Part shown: piece after piece, positions 53,390 through 61,966 of the stretch
Layout: every line of letters starts with the position of its first letter
How positions within the stretch are numbered: position 1 is the first letter of the stretch
Source of the DNA: Hungatella sp. UBA4396
GTDB taxonomy: Bacteria > Bacillota > Clostridia > Lachnospirales > Lachnospiraceae
Length of the DNA: 64,000 bases
Reading direction: 5' to 3'
NCBI GenBank assembly: GCA_002389905.1
Contig: DGRE01000045.1
Location: 65,223-129,222 of the forward strand
Made by a program: the position numbers and the translations under genes
The notes under the pieces: model-generated
The model's database searches: none
Seen by the model: the letters and a program-made list of their open reading frames with translations, nothing else
What the model was told of the DNA's origin: nothing

Positions 53390-54421
53390 ATGGGAAAACT
53401 TGTAACAATGGGCGAAATCATGCTGAGATTATCCACCCCAAACAATGAAAAATTTATCCAGGCAGATGAGTTTGATGTAAATTACGGCGGAGGAGAAGCT
53501 AACGTGGCTGTTTCCCTGGCAAACTACGGACATGACGTTGAGTTTGTAACAGCAATTCCTAAAAACCCAATCGGCGACTGTGCAGTAGCAGCTTTGAGAA
53601 AATATAACGTAGGAACAAAGCATATCTCAAGAAGCGGCGAAAGACTTGGAATCTATTTCTTAGAGACAGGTTCCGCTATGAGAGCATCTGCTGTTGTATA
53701 TGACAGAGCTAATTCCTCTATCGCTACAGCAACTGCTGCAGAATTCAACTTCGATGAAATTTTCAAGGATGCAGAGTGGTTCCACTTTACAGGAATCACC
53801 CCGGCAGTCAGCGATGCTGCTGCAGAACTGACTGAAGCAGCTTTAAAGGCAGCTAAGGCTCACGGTGTAACGGTTTCTGTAGACTTAAACTTCCGTAAAA
53901 AATTATGGTCCTCTGAGAAGGCTCAGAAGGTTATGACAAACTTAATGCAGTACGTTGACGTGTGCATCGGCAACGAAGAGGATGCAGAAAAGGTTCTTGG
54001 CTTTAAGCCAGGCAACACGGATGTAACTTCCGGCGAGCTGGAATTACAGGGCTATGTGGACATCTTCAACCAGATGGTAGACAAGTTTAACTTCAAATAT
54101 GTGGTCAGCTCCCTGCGTGAAAGCTTTTCTGCTTCCGACAACGGCTGGTCTGCATGCATCATGGATGGTGCTACCCGTGAATTCTACCATTCCAAGAAGT
54201 ACCGCGTGACTCCTATCGTTGACCGCGTTGGCGGCGGAGATTCCTTCGCAGCAGGCGTGATCTGCGGTCTGGCTGACGGCAAGGACTTCAAGAGCGCTCT
54301 GGAGTATGCAGTAGCAGCATCTGCATTAAAGCATACCATTCCTGGAGACTTCAACTTAGTATCCAGAGAGGACGTGGATACCTTGGCAGGCGGCGACGGT
54401 TCCGGACGTGTTCAGAGATAA
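53390..54421 (+). CDS. kdgK: 2-keto-3-deoxygluconate kinase (PfkB family)
   Basis: A 343-residue sugar kinase. The N-terminal substrate motif reads VNYGGGEANVAVSLANYG and the C-terminal anion-hole motif DRVGGGDSFAAGVICG, whose Asp is the catalytic base. It phosphorylates KDG to KDPG for the aldolase just upstream. A terminator hairpin lies 15 bp after the stop. Confidence 0.92.
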   Translation: MGKLVTMGEIMLRLSTPNNEKFIQADEFDVNYGGGEANVAVSLANYGHDVEFVTAIPKNPIGDCAVAALRKYNVGTKHISRSGERLGIYFLETGSAMRASAVVYDRANSSIATATAAEFNFDEIFKDAEWFHFTGITPAVSDAAAELTEAALKAAKAHGVTVSVDLNFRKKLWSSEKAQKVMTNLMQYVDVCIGNEEDAEKVLGFKPGNTDVTSGELELQGYVDIFNQMVDKFNFKYVVSSLRESFSASDNGWSACIMDGATREFYHSKKYRVTPIVDRVGGGDSFAAGVICGLADGKDFKSALEYAVAASALKHTIPGDFNLVSREDVDTLAGGDGSGRVQR

Positions 54422-54435
54422 TTTATAATAAGAGA

Positions 54436-54466
54436 TGGGAGTCATTGACCAATGACTCCCTTTTTT
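54436..54466 (+). terminator. Terminator between kdgK and the second kinase
   Basis: GGGAGTCATTG pairs with AATGACTCCC across a short loop, followed by six T. Confidence 0.85.
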
Positions 54467-54490
54467 AAAAATGATGGAGGTGAGTTCATA

Positions 54491-55516
54491 ATGATTGACA
54501 GACCTTTTGATTTATTGAGCCTGGGAGAACTGCTTTTGCGTCTATCTCCGGAAGGTGTGGAACGTCTGGTCCGGGGAAATTCCTTTCAGAAGCAGGTGGG
54601 CGGCGCAGAGTTAAACGTTGCAGTGGGCGCTTCTCTGCTGGGGCTTCACACCGGTGTGGTTACCCAGCTTCCGTCCAATGACATAGGGAATTTTGTGAAA
54701 AATAAAGTCCGTTCTTACGGGATCAGCGATGATTACTTTGTTTACGATGACAGCTCCAACGCAAGGCTTGGGCTTTATTATTACGAATACGGAGCATATC
54801 CGAGAAAGCCCAAGGTCATTTACGACAGGAAGAACAGCTCCTTTGTTCAGATCAGCACTTCCTCTTTTCCGGAGGAGATGTACAAGGCAACCACTTGTTT
54901 TCACACCACAGGCATTACCCTGGCTTTGTGTGAGAACACCAGAAGCACTGCCATTGAAATGATCAGGAAATTCAAGGAAACGGGAACCATCATTTCCTTT
55001 GACGTGAATTTCCGGGGAAATCTCTGGACCGGTGAGGAGGCCAGGGAATGCATTGAGCAGATTCTTCCCTATGTGGATATTTTCTTCTGCTCAGAAGAAA
55101 CCGCCAGACTGACCTTTAAGAAAGAGGGTTCAGTCAAGGAAATGATGAGGAACTTTACAGAGGAATATCCCATTTCCGTGGTGGCTTCCACCCAGAGAAT
55201 TGTGCACAGTCCAAAGAGCCATACCTTTGGTTCCGTGATTTACGATGCCTCTAAAAAAGAGTATTACGAGGAAGAACCTTATCATAACATTGATGTTGTG
55301 GACCGGATCGGAAGCGGAGATGCCTACATTGCAGGCGCCCTTTACGGCCTGTTAAGCAGCGGAGGCGACTGCATGAAGGCTGTCCAGTACGGTAATGCCA
55401 CTGCAGCATTGAAGAATACCATACCGGGAGATCTTCCCACCTCCGATTTAAGCGAGGTCAATACAGTTATTAAGGATCATAATACCACAGGCCCTCAAAG
55501 TGAGATGAGCAGATAA
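54491..55516 (+). CDS. Second PfkB-family sugar kinase
   Basis: A 341-residue paralog of the preceding kinase, with VGGAELNVAVGASLLG and the catalytic DRIGSGDAYIAGALYG motif intact and a shared TAALKNTIPGDLPTS end. ATG at 54491 follows GGAGGTGA. It lies behind an intrinsic terminator and has no obvious promoter, so it would be expressed at a lower level by readthrough. The substrate may be KDG or a related 2-keto-3-deoxy sugar acid; not decidable here. Confidence 0.85.
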   Translation: MIDRPFDLLSLGELLLRLSPEGVERLVRGNSFQKQVGGAELNVAVGASLLGLHTGVVTQLPSNDIGNFVKNKVRSYGISDDYFVYDDSSNARLGLYYYEYGAYPRKPKVIYDRKNSSFVQISTSSFPEEMYKATTCFHTTGITLALCENTRSTAIEMIRKFKETGTIISFDVNFRGNLWTGEEARECIEQILPYVDIFFCSEETARLTFKKEGSVKEMMRNFTEEYPISVVASTQRIVHSPKSHTFGSVIYDASKKEYYEEEPYHNIDVVDRIGSGDAYIAGALYGLLSSGGDCMKAVQYGNATAALKNTIPGDLPTSDLSEVNTVIKDHNTTGPQSEMSR

Positions 55517-55522
55517 AACAGA

Positions 55523-55590
55523 AAAACAATACCCTGGCAGTCAGGCACAGATCTTCTTTTGTGCTTACTGCCAGGGTATTGTTTTTGTTT
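55523..55590. terminator. Strong bidirectional terminator
   Basis: AACAATACCCTGGCAGT pairs with ACTGCCAGGGTATTGTT with an inner GCACA/TGTGC stem, followed by T tracts. It separates the kinase from the convergent permease gene. Confidence 0.92.
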
Positions 55591-55608
55591 TTTATGAAAA
55601 TATATACT

Positions 55609-56946
55609 TTATTCTGCGGTGTCTGCCGGCATTTCAATCTCCATATTCTGCGGGAGAATGAGATTCAGCAATAAGGCCAGTACAAATACTACTGCCACAC
55701 AGTTCTGTGCAAATACATCCTGAATGATTGTCGGGAATATATGGAAGATTTCAGGAATCAGGGTAAAGCCGATACCTACACTGAGTGACAAGGAACTGAT
55801 AATGGAGTTTCTTTGGCTGAATCCGGCCCGGGCCATCATCTGGAATCCGCTTATAATGATGGAACCAAACATCATGATGGTACAGCCGCCCAGTACAGCA
55901 TCGGGAAGAGAAGCAAAGAAAGCACCGATAGGCGGGAATAAACCTGCCAGTATCATACAGGCAGCACCTGTCATGATGGTGAAGCGGTTAACAACTTTAG
56001 TCATGGCAATCAGCCCTACGTTCTGGCTGAAAGAGGTAACAGGCAGGCAGCCGAACAGGGAAGAAATGCTGCTGGCAAAACCATCACAGGCGAGAGAACC
56101 TGATATCTCTTTTTCAGTTATTTCACGGTCAAGACCTGAAACTACCATGGCTGTGGTGTCACCGATTGTTTCAGTTGCAGAAACCAGGAAGATTACTACG
56201 ACGGACAAAATAGCGCCTGCGTGAAATTCTGGGAAAAATGGCAGAATTCTGGGCAGAGATATGATTCCGCCGGAAAGCAGTCCGGACAAGTCCACAACAC
56301 CAAGGAAAATAGAGAGTATGTATCCGACCATCAAACCAAATAATACAGAAAGCTGTTTCCAGAAGGACTTTGCAAAAATATTAAATAAAATGCTGCTGAG
56401 AAGAGTTACAAATCCGATGATTAAGTTGGTTGATGAACCAAAGGATTCACTGTAACCGCCGCCAAAGGATCTGGCTCCAACGGTTAAAAGGGAAAAACCA
56501 ATGGAAGTTACTACACATGCCGAAACAATAGGAGAAATTAATTTTCTCCAGTATTTTGCGAAAAGGCCCAAAACTCCTTCAACAATACCCCCAACAAGGA
56601 TTGCTCCCAATATTCCCGGATACCCGTATTTAACCCCCACTGAACTCAAGATCGTAACAAATGTAAAACTAACCCCCATGACGATAGGAAGCTTTGCCCC
56701 AACCCTCCAAACAGGATATAACTGAATCAAGGTGGCTACCCCTGCGATGAACATGGCATTCTGGATAAGCATAGCTGTCTGTCCTCCGTCCAGTCCTGCG
56801 GCTGATGCCACAATGACAATCGGAGTTAAGTTAGCTACAAACATGGCCAGTACATGCTGCAAACCGAATGGTATAGCCTTCTCCAGAGGTACGCGTCCAT
56901 CCAGTTTGAAAATATTGTTCATGCTGATTTCCGAGTTGCTTTTCAT
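55609..56946 (-). CDS. NCS2-family xanthine/uracil permease
   Basis: A 445-residue membrane protein with about 12-14 hydrophobic segments. Family signatures are FGLQHVLAMFVANLTPIVIV near the start, a central ATETIGDTTAM and the FSQNVGLIAMTKVVNRF region, as in xanthine/uric acid permeases. The start at 56946 has AAGGAGAAGG 5-6 nt upstream; an in-frame ATG 66 nt earlier is poorer. Its structured leader and the general purine theme of the window favour a purine substrate. Confidence 0.9.
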   Translation of the reverse strand: MKSNSEISMNNIFKLDGRVPLEKAIPFGLQHVLAMFVANLTPIVIVASAAGLDGGQTAMLIQNAMFIAGVATLIQLYPVWRVGAKLPIVMGVSFTFVTILSSVGVKYGYPGILGAILVGGIVEGVLGLFAKYWRKLISPIVSACVVTSIGFSLLTVGARSFGGGYSESFGSSTNLIIGFVTLLSSILFNIFAKSFWKQLSVLFGLMVGYILSIFLGVVDLSGLLSGGIISLPRILPFFPEFHAGAILSVVVIFLVSATETIGDTTAMVVSGLDREITEKEISGSLACDGFASSISSLFGCLPVTSFSQNVGLIAMTKVVNRFTIMTGAACMILAGLFPPIGAFFASLPDAVLGGCTIMMFGSIIISGFQMMARAGFSQRNSIISSLSLSVGIGFTLIPEIFHIFPTIIQDVFAQNCVAVVFVLALLLNLILPQNMEIEMPADTAE

Positions 56947-57039
56947 ATTCCTTCTCCTTTTAAAAGTATTTCGTTTTTTGCAGGAAAAACTTCTGAGGTT
57001 TAAAGATAGCATAATTCCCCAATCTTTGCAGACCTGACC

Positions 57040-57115
57040 TTCAGAAGCCGAACAGAAACGCCCGGGCCATTACCCCGGGCATATACAAGACACTGTATAT
57101 AAAACTATTCGATTT
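57040..57115 (-). promoter_or_regulatory. Structured leader, possible variant purine riboswitch
   Basis: On the minus strand: ATATACA-GTGTCT-TGTATAT, then GCCCGGG-GTAATGG-CCCGGGC, then GTTTCTG. TATAT, a P2 hairpin with a TAATGG loop and GTTTCT resemble the first half of purine aptamers, but I cannot find a convincing P3, L3 or closing P1. It may be a variant riboswitch, an operator or a simple double hairpin. Confidence 0.3.
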
Positions 57116-57129
57116 CTACAAGAAAACGA

Positions 57130-57172
57130 GTTGACATCTTTTATTATATATACTATTTATATATATGTCAAC
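57130..57172 (-). promoter_or_regulatory. Promoter of the NCS2 permease inside an inverted repeat
   Basis: On the minus strand a perfect TTGACA and TATAAT are 17 bp apart. The promoter is embraced by 8-bp inverted arms, GTTGACAT and ATGTCAAC, 27 bp apart, one of which overlaps the -35. Confidence 0.8.
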
Positions 57173-57248
57173 AAAATTTTTAGACGTATAAAAACTTTTT
57201 TAGACAATATAACCAGTTCTGCAGTCTGTCAGGATATTTTTAACTTTT

Positions 57249-57893
57249 TTATGGATTGTATTCTTTAATCAGTGCAAGGCCGTGGATATAGTGCTGCTCA
57301 AGAAGCTGGGATGCCAGGCTAAACTGGCCGGCGCTGTAGGCGTTGACAATATCTCCGTGCTGCCTGATGGAACATGAACGGTCCTCAGCAGTGCGGATTG
57401 CAGACTTTATTAAAAGAAAACGGATGAGATTATATCGTTTGTAGGTCTCTTTCAGGAACTGGTTGCCGCAGAAGTCAAAGAACGACTTGTGAAAATGGAA
57501 GTCTGCGTCAAAGTAGGCATCGTCATCCGAGGCAGCAGCCTGTTTTTTCAGAGATTCCTTCAAATTCTTTGTCACTTCTTTGTCCGTTCCCCTGGCAACA
57601 GTCATTGTAAGAGCCACACTGGAAATTGCAGCGATGAATTCATTGATTTCTGTCGCATATTCATAATCAAAGCTGATTACCTGTGCCCCTGTTTTCGTGA
57701 CCCCTTTTACAAGGCCGTCCTGATACAGCTTATTGATGGTATCCCGTATTGGTGTGGAGGAAACTAAAAAACGTTCCTGCAGCTCTCTATTTGTCACCTT
57801 GCTTCCCAAAGGAATGGTTCCGCTTATAATTTCATTTTTCAGGATATTGTATATCTGCTCGCTTAAGGTCATTTTCACAAGAGTATCTTTCAT
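57249..57893 (-). CDS. GntR-family regulator (FCD type)
   Basis: A 214-residue regulator: winged helix GSKVTNRELQERFLVSSTPIRDTINKLYQDGLV and an FCD domain with metal-type residues in DADFHFHKSF, RQHGDIVNAY and EQHYIHG. The start at 57893 has GGAAGGAG upstream; the longer frame is rejected. It is divergent from the symporter/tyrosine phenol-lyase operon, whose promoter has a 20-bp palindrome, and upstream of the permease on its own strand. I expect it controls the divergent operon and perhaps the permease. Confidence 0.85.
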   Translation of the reverse strand: MKDTLVKMTLSEQIYNILKNEIISGTIPLGSKVTNRELQERFLVSSTPIRDTINKLYQDGLVKGVTKTGAQVISFDYEYATEINEFIAAISSVALTMTVARGTDKEVTKNLKESLKKQAAASDDDAYFDADFHFHKSFFDFCGNQFLKETYKRYNLIRFLLIKSAIRTAEDRSCSIRQHGDIVNAYSAGQFSLASQLLEQHYIHGLALIKEYNP

Positions 57894-58023
57894 TATTTTC
57901 TCCTTCCAGATTACCTTAAATATCTTTATTTTACATCTTACTATAAACCTCATTTAAAAGCAATGAATGGGACAATTAGATTTGTTTATCTATATTTCTA
58001 AAGAAAAAATATTTAAAAAGATA

Positions 58024-58051
58024 TTGACAAAGTTGGGTTTTGTTGTATAAT
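58024..58051 (+). promoter_or_regulatory. Promoter of the symporter-TPL operon
   Basis: TTGACA and TATAAT, both perfect, are 16 bp apart. Confidence 0.85.
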
Positions 58052-58067
58052 ATGCTTAACACATGTG

Positions 58068-58087
58068 ATGCATCATGCATGATGCAT
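58068..58087. promoter_or_regulatory. 20-bp palindromic GntR-type operator
   Basis: ATGCATCATGCATGATGCAT is a perfect palindrome made of three ATGCAT units at 7-bp steps. It lies about 10-30 bp downstream of the transcription start, a repressor position. FCD-type GntR proteins often bind such ATGCAT-like dyads. Confidence 0.75.
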
Positions 58088-58147
58088 AAACGAATGTACG
58101 GAAAATTGAGAGGCGGTTAACTTAAATATGAGAAGGAGGATAGGGAA

Positions 58148-59662
58148 ATGCAACTATTCGAACGGCTGGGGCATTACATCGTAAAGATTGTAACAGCACT
58201 CAATCAACTGCTGTGGGGCGATATGTTTATTTTGGAATTTTCAAATGGTGAAACTCAGTTCGGCATATCGTTACTGGTGATCCTGTTAATTCCCGCAGGA
58301 CTTTATTTCACCGTAAAAACGAGATTCCTGCCATTCCGGCTTTTTCCGGAAATGATCCGGTGCACTTTGAAGAAAAAGCAGGGAGGAGACCAGAATTCTA
58401 TTTCCGGTCTTCAGGCACTGATCATCGCCACGGCCACCCGCGTGGGTATGGGGAATTTAGCAGGCGTGGTAGCGGCCATTTCTTTTGGCGGTTCAGGTGC
58501 GGTATTCTGGATGTGGATAACAGCTCTTATCGGTTCGTCTACGGCATTCATAGAAGCAACCTTAGCGCAGATTTACAAAGAAAAGGATCCTCTCTATGGG
58601 GGATACAGAGGGGGACCTGCCTATTTCATGGGAAGGATGCGGCTTATTACAAAGGTAAAGCATGAAGATGCCTTTGTAGGGGATGTCAAAAAGGAAGCAG
58701 AGTATGTGGCATCGGACGGTAATACCCATTACATAAAAGGATGCAAGTTCACATTCCTTGGAATTGCATTTGCACTTTCGGGCCTGCTTTGCTGGGCCGG
58801 TATCAGCCAGGTAATCGGAAACTCCGTTTCCACTGCCTTTAAAAATGCATTTGGCATTCCGCAGATTACCACGACTGTAGTTCTGGTTGCAGTTTCTGCA
58901 TATATCGTGCTCCGTAAGAATGCTACCGTGAAGGTGCTGGACATCATTGTGCCGGTTATGGCATGCGCTTATATCGCGATTACACTCTTTGTCATTGTCA
59001 AGAACATTACCCATCTTCCGGCTATGTTCAGCGATATCTTTTCCAATGCACTGGGATTTAAGCCTTTAGTAGGCGGAGGACTAGGCGCCGTTGTCATGAA
59101 TGGAGTAAAACGGGGACTGTTTTCAAATGAAGCCGGAAGCGGTTCGGCTCCCTGTGCTGCTGCGGCTGCCGAGGTGGAGCATCCGGTATCACAGGGGCTG
59201 ATTCAGTCTTTGGGCGTTTTCATCGATACTCTGGTAATCTGCAGTTGTACTGCATTCCTGATGCTTTTAGCACCGCAGGAGTCGGTGGGCGGATTGCAGG
59301 GGATGGACCTTTTGCAGGGGGCCATGAACTACCATCTGGGTAAATTCGGAGTTGTTTTTATCGCGATTATCCTGTTCCTGTTCAGCGTTTCCACATTTAT
59401 CGGCATTCTGTATTATGCGCGCAGCAATGTGGCCTATATTTTTAAAGATACATGGGCAGCCCAGACAGGATACAAGGTCTTTGCACTGGTGACGCTGTTC
59501 ATCGGAGGTCTGGCCGCATACAGCTTTGTGTGGGACTTAGGAGACTTAGGCGTGGGACTGATGACCATTTTCAACATGTTAGCAATCATTCCGCTGTCCG
59601 GTCAGGCAATTGCAGCCCTGAAGGATTATGAAAAGAATTTTTCACTTAAAAAAGAAAAATAA
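58148..59662 (+). CDS. Sodium:alanine/glycine symporter family (AGCS)
   Basis: A 504-residue membrane transporter with about 10-11 helices. Signatures include ATRVGMGNLAGVVAAISFGG, GGYRGGPAYFMGRM and RGLFSNEAGSGSAPCAAAAA, all typical of the family. Here it is followed after 25 bp by tyrosine phenol-lyase, so tyrosine or another amino acid may be carried rather than alanine. Ribosome site AAGGAGGATAGGG. Confidence 0.9.
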   Translation: MQLFERLGHYIVKIVTALNQLLWGDMFILEFSNGETQFGISLLVILLIPAGLYFTVKTRFLPFRLFPEMIRCTLKKKQGGDQNSISGLQALIIATATRVGMGNLAGVVAAISFGGSGAVFWMWITALIGSSTAFIEATLAQIYKEKDPLYGGYRGGPAYFMGRMRLITKVKHEDAFVGDVKKEAEYVASDGNTHYIKGCKFTFLGIAFALSGLLCWAGISQVIGNSVSTAFKNAFGIPQITTTVVLVAVSAYIVLRKNATVKVLDIIVPVMACAYIAITLFVIVKNITHLPAMFSDIFSNALGFKPLVGGGLGAVVMNGVKRGLFSNEAGSGSAPCAAAAAEVEHPVSQGLIQSLGVFIDTLVICSCTAFLMLLAPQESVGGLQGMDLLQGAMNYHLGKFGVVFIAIILFLFSVSTFIGILYYARSNVAYIFKDTWAAQTGYKVFALVTLFIGGLAAYSFVWDLGDLGVGLMTIFNMLAIIPLSGQAIAALKDYEKNFSLKKEK

Positions 59663-59687
59663 AAATATTTTAAAGGAGAATAAAAAA

Positions 59688-61094
59688 ATGGATATGATGA
59701 AATTTGCACCAGAACCTTTCAAAATTAAGATGGTAGAGCCTATGGGCAACCTTAACAAAGAAGAGCGGAAAGAAGCTATAAAAGCAGCGGGGTATAATAC
59801 GTTTCTGCTTAAATCAGAGGAGTGTTTCATTGACCTTTTGACCGATTCAGGAACAAATGCAATGAGCGACAGACAGTGGGCAGGACTGATGTTAGGTGAC
59901 GAAGCATACGGCGGCTCCAGAAACTTTTATCATCTGGAAGAGACAGTGCAGGAATTATTTGGATTTAAATATGTAGTTCCCACTCATCAGGGACGGGGCG
60001 CAGAGAACATTCTGTCTTCTCTTACCATTAAGCCGGGAGACTATATACCGGGTAACATGTATTTCACTACAACCCGCTTCCATCAGGAGCACAATGGAGC
60101 CACCTTCCGTGATGTAGTTATTGATGAAGCCCATGATCCAAACGCTATCCTGGACTTCAAGGGCAATGTAGACTTAAATAAATTCCAGGCTCTTATTGAC
60201 GAAGTCGGCGCAGACAGGATTCCATATATCTGCCTTGCGGTTACAGTAAATCTGGCAGGCGGGCAGCCCGTTTCCATGGCTAACATAAAGACTGTATCCG
60301 AGATGGCCCATAAGCACGGCATTAAGGTAATGTTTGATGCTACCAGATGTGTGGAGAATTCATATTTCATTAAGACAAGAGAAAAAGGCTATGAAGACAA
60401 GACCATCAAGGAGATTGTACACGAATTATTCTCCTACGGCGATGGCTGTACCATGTCCGGAAAGAAAGACTGCCTGACCAACATCGGCGGATTCCTCTGC
60501 ATGAATGACAGGGATTTATATATCCGTGCAACCGGTATGGTGGTTCAGTTTGAAGGCATGCCTACCTACGGCGGACTGGCAGGAAGAGATATGGAAGCCA
60601 TGGCAATCGGCCTTAGAGAGTCAATGGATTACAACTACATCAGCCACCGGGTAAATCAGATCCGTTACCTTGGCGAGAAGCTGGACGCTGCAGGAGTTCC
60701 TATGGTTAAGCCCTACGGCGGCCACGCAATTTTCGTAGATGCCCGTGCATTCTTAGACCATTTGGACCAGAAAACGGACTTCCCGGCACAGGCTCTGTCA
60801 GCGGCAGTTTTTGAGTACTCCGGCGTCAGAACAATGGAACGCGGCATCATCTCCGCAGGAAGGGATATTAAGACAGGAGAGGATCATGTTCCGAAGCTGG
60901 AGACAATCCGCCTGACTATTCCGAGAAGGGTGTATACATATGCACATCTGGACTATGTTGCCGACGCAGTAATCCAGTTGTATCAGAAGAGACGTGACAT
61001 CAGCGGCCTTAAATGGGTATATGAGCCAGAAGTTCTGCGCTTCTTTACCGGACGCTTTGAACCAAAGAATGGGGAGCTGATTAAGGGATTCTAA
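59688..61094 (+). CDS. tpl: Tyrosine phenol-lyase
   Basis: A 468-residue PLP enzyme that splits tyrosine to phenol, pyruvate and ammonia. The PLP Lys is in MSGKKDCL. Tyrosine phenol-lyase and tryptophanase are close relatives; the phenol-lyase residues are present: NMYFTTTRFHQE (Thr124 type), VRTMERGIIS (Arg381, Ile in tryptophanase) and RFFTGRF (Phe448). Similarity to the Citrobacter enzyme runs the whole length. ATG at 59688 follows AAAGGAG. It sits in a two-gene operon with an amino-acid symporter. Confidence 0.9.
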   Translation: MDMMKFAPEPFKIKMVEPMGNLNKEERKEAIKAAGYNTFLLKSEECFIDLLTDSGTNAMSDRQWAGLMLGDEAYGGSRNFYHLEETVQELFGFKYVVPTHQGRGAENILSSLTIKPGDYIPGNMYFTTTRFHQEHNGATFRDVVIDEAHDPNAILDFKGNVDLNKFQALIDEVGADRIPYICLAVTVNLAGGQPVSMANIKTVSEMAHKHGIKVMFDATRCVENSYFIKTREKGYEDKTIKEIVHELFSYGDGCTMSGKKDCLTNIGGFLCMNDRDLYIRATGMVVQFEGMPTYGGLAGRDMEAMAIGLRESMDYNYISHRVNQIRYLGEKLDAAGVPMVKPYGGHAIFVDARAFLDHLDQKTDFPAQALSAAVFEYSGVRTMERGIISAGRDIKTGEDHVPKLETIRLTIPRRVYTYAHLDYVADAVIQLYQKRRDISGLKWVYEPEVLRFFTGRFEPKNGELIKGF

Positions 61095-61101
61095 AGCCAG
61101 A

Positions 61102-61150
61102 AAAAAGACCAGAGGTTGATTCCGTGACAGGATTCAACCTCTGGTCTTTT
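61102..61150. terminator. Bidirectional terminator after tpl
   Basis: AAAAGACCAGAGGTTGA pairs with TCAACCTCTGGTCTTTT around a TTCC-containing loop. Confidence 0.95.
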
Positions 61151-61192
61151 AAGGACCGTCACTTTTCGGACAGTCTCTTTTTCAGTCTGTTT

Positions 61193-61966
61193 TTAATTTC
61201 CGCATTCAATGCTTATTTCATTGAACTTATCTAAAATATCCTCTACATTGAGGTTCTCTTTTTCTTTTCCCGCCTTGTCAATGATGGCAGTTCCCTGATG
61301 CATCATCACAAGCCGGTTTCCGTATTCCACCGCATGACGGAGGTTATGGGTTACCATAATGGTGGTCAGATGCTTTTCCTTTACCACCTTATCGGTCAGC
61401 TCCATGATGATCTCCGCAGTCTTGGGATCGAGAGCAGCGGTGTGCTCATCCAGAATCAGAAATTCAATGGGAGTCATGGTGGACATGAGAAGGGCCATTG
61501 CCTGCCTTTGTCCGCCGGAGAGGACTCCTACCTTTACCTGCAGCTTATCCTCCAGGCCAAGGCCCAGAGAGCGGAGCTGTTCCCTGTAAAAGTCAATGCG
61601 CTGCTTGTTGGTTCCGGGGAGGAGATTAAAGGGCTTGCCCTTTGTGTCAGCCAGAGCCATATTCTGTAAGATGGTCATGCTGGGACAGGTTCCCATGGCC
61701 GGATTCTGGTAAACCCTGCCAATGCGGCGCTGGCGTTTGAATTCCGGCATATTGGTGATATCGCTGCCGCCAACCAGGATGGAACCGCTGTCTAAGGGAA
61801 TGCTCCCGCAGATCAGGTTTAAAAGAGTAGTCTTTCCTGAACCGTTGCTTCCCACTACAGATACGAACTGCTCATTTTCAATGGTAAGGCTGAAGTCATC
61901 AAACAGGCACATCTCATTGACTGTCCCCTGGTTGTAATATTTATTAATTGACCGAAGTTCAAGCAT
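61193..61966 (-). CDS. ABC transporter ATPase (TrpZ-like)
   Basis: A 257-residue ATPase: Walker A GSNGSGKTT, signature VLSGGQRQAMAL, Walker B FLILDEHTAALD (Glu-His in place of Glu-Pro or Glu-Ala) and the switch His in VTHNLRHAVE. It overlaps the permease gene by 8 nt. The system resembles the TrpXYZ importer group of Firmicutes. Beside tyrosine phenol-lyase, an aromatic amino acid is a plausible ligand. Confidence 0.85.
   Translation of the reverse strand: MLELRSINKYYNQGTVNEMCLFDDFSLTIENEQFVSVVGSNGSGKTTLLNLICGSIPLDSGSILVGGSDITNMPEFKRQRRIGRVYQNPAMGTCPSMTILQNMALADTKGKPFNLLPGTNKQRIDFYREQLRSLGLGLEDKLQVKVGVLSGGQRQAMALLMSTMTPIEFLILDEHTAALDPKTAEIIMELTDKVVKEKHLTTIMVTHNLRHAVEYGNRLVMMHQGTAIIDKAGKEKENLNVEDILDKFNEISIECGN

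Noticed and set aside
58088..58147. Glycine riboswitch before the AGCS symporter
   Set aside because: The leader is only about 90 nt and mostly occupied by the palindrome; no aptamer pattern is seen.
59688..61094. Tryptophanase annotation
   Set aside because: The Arg381- and Phe448-type residues and full-length similarity fit tyrosine phenol-lyase better.
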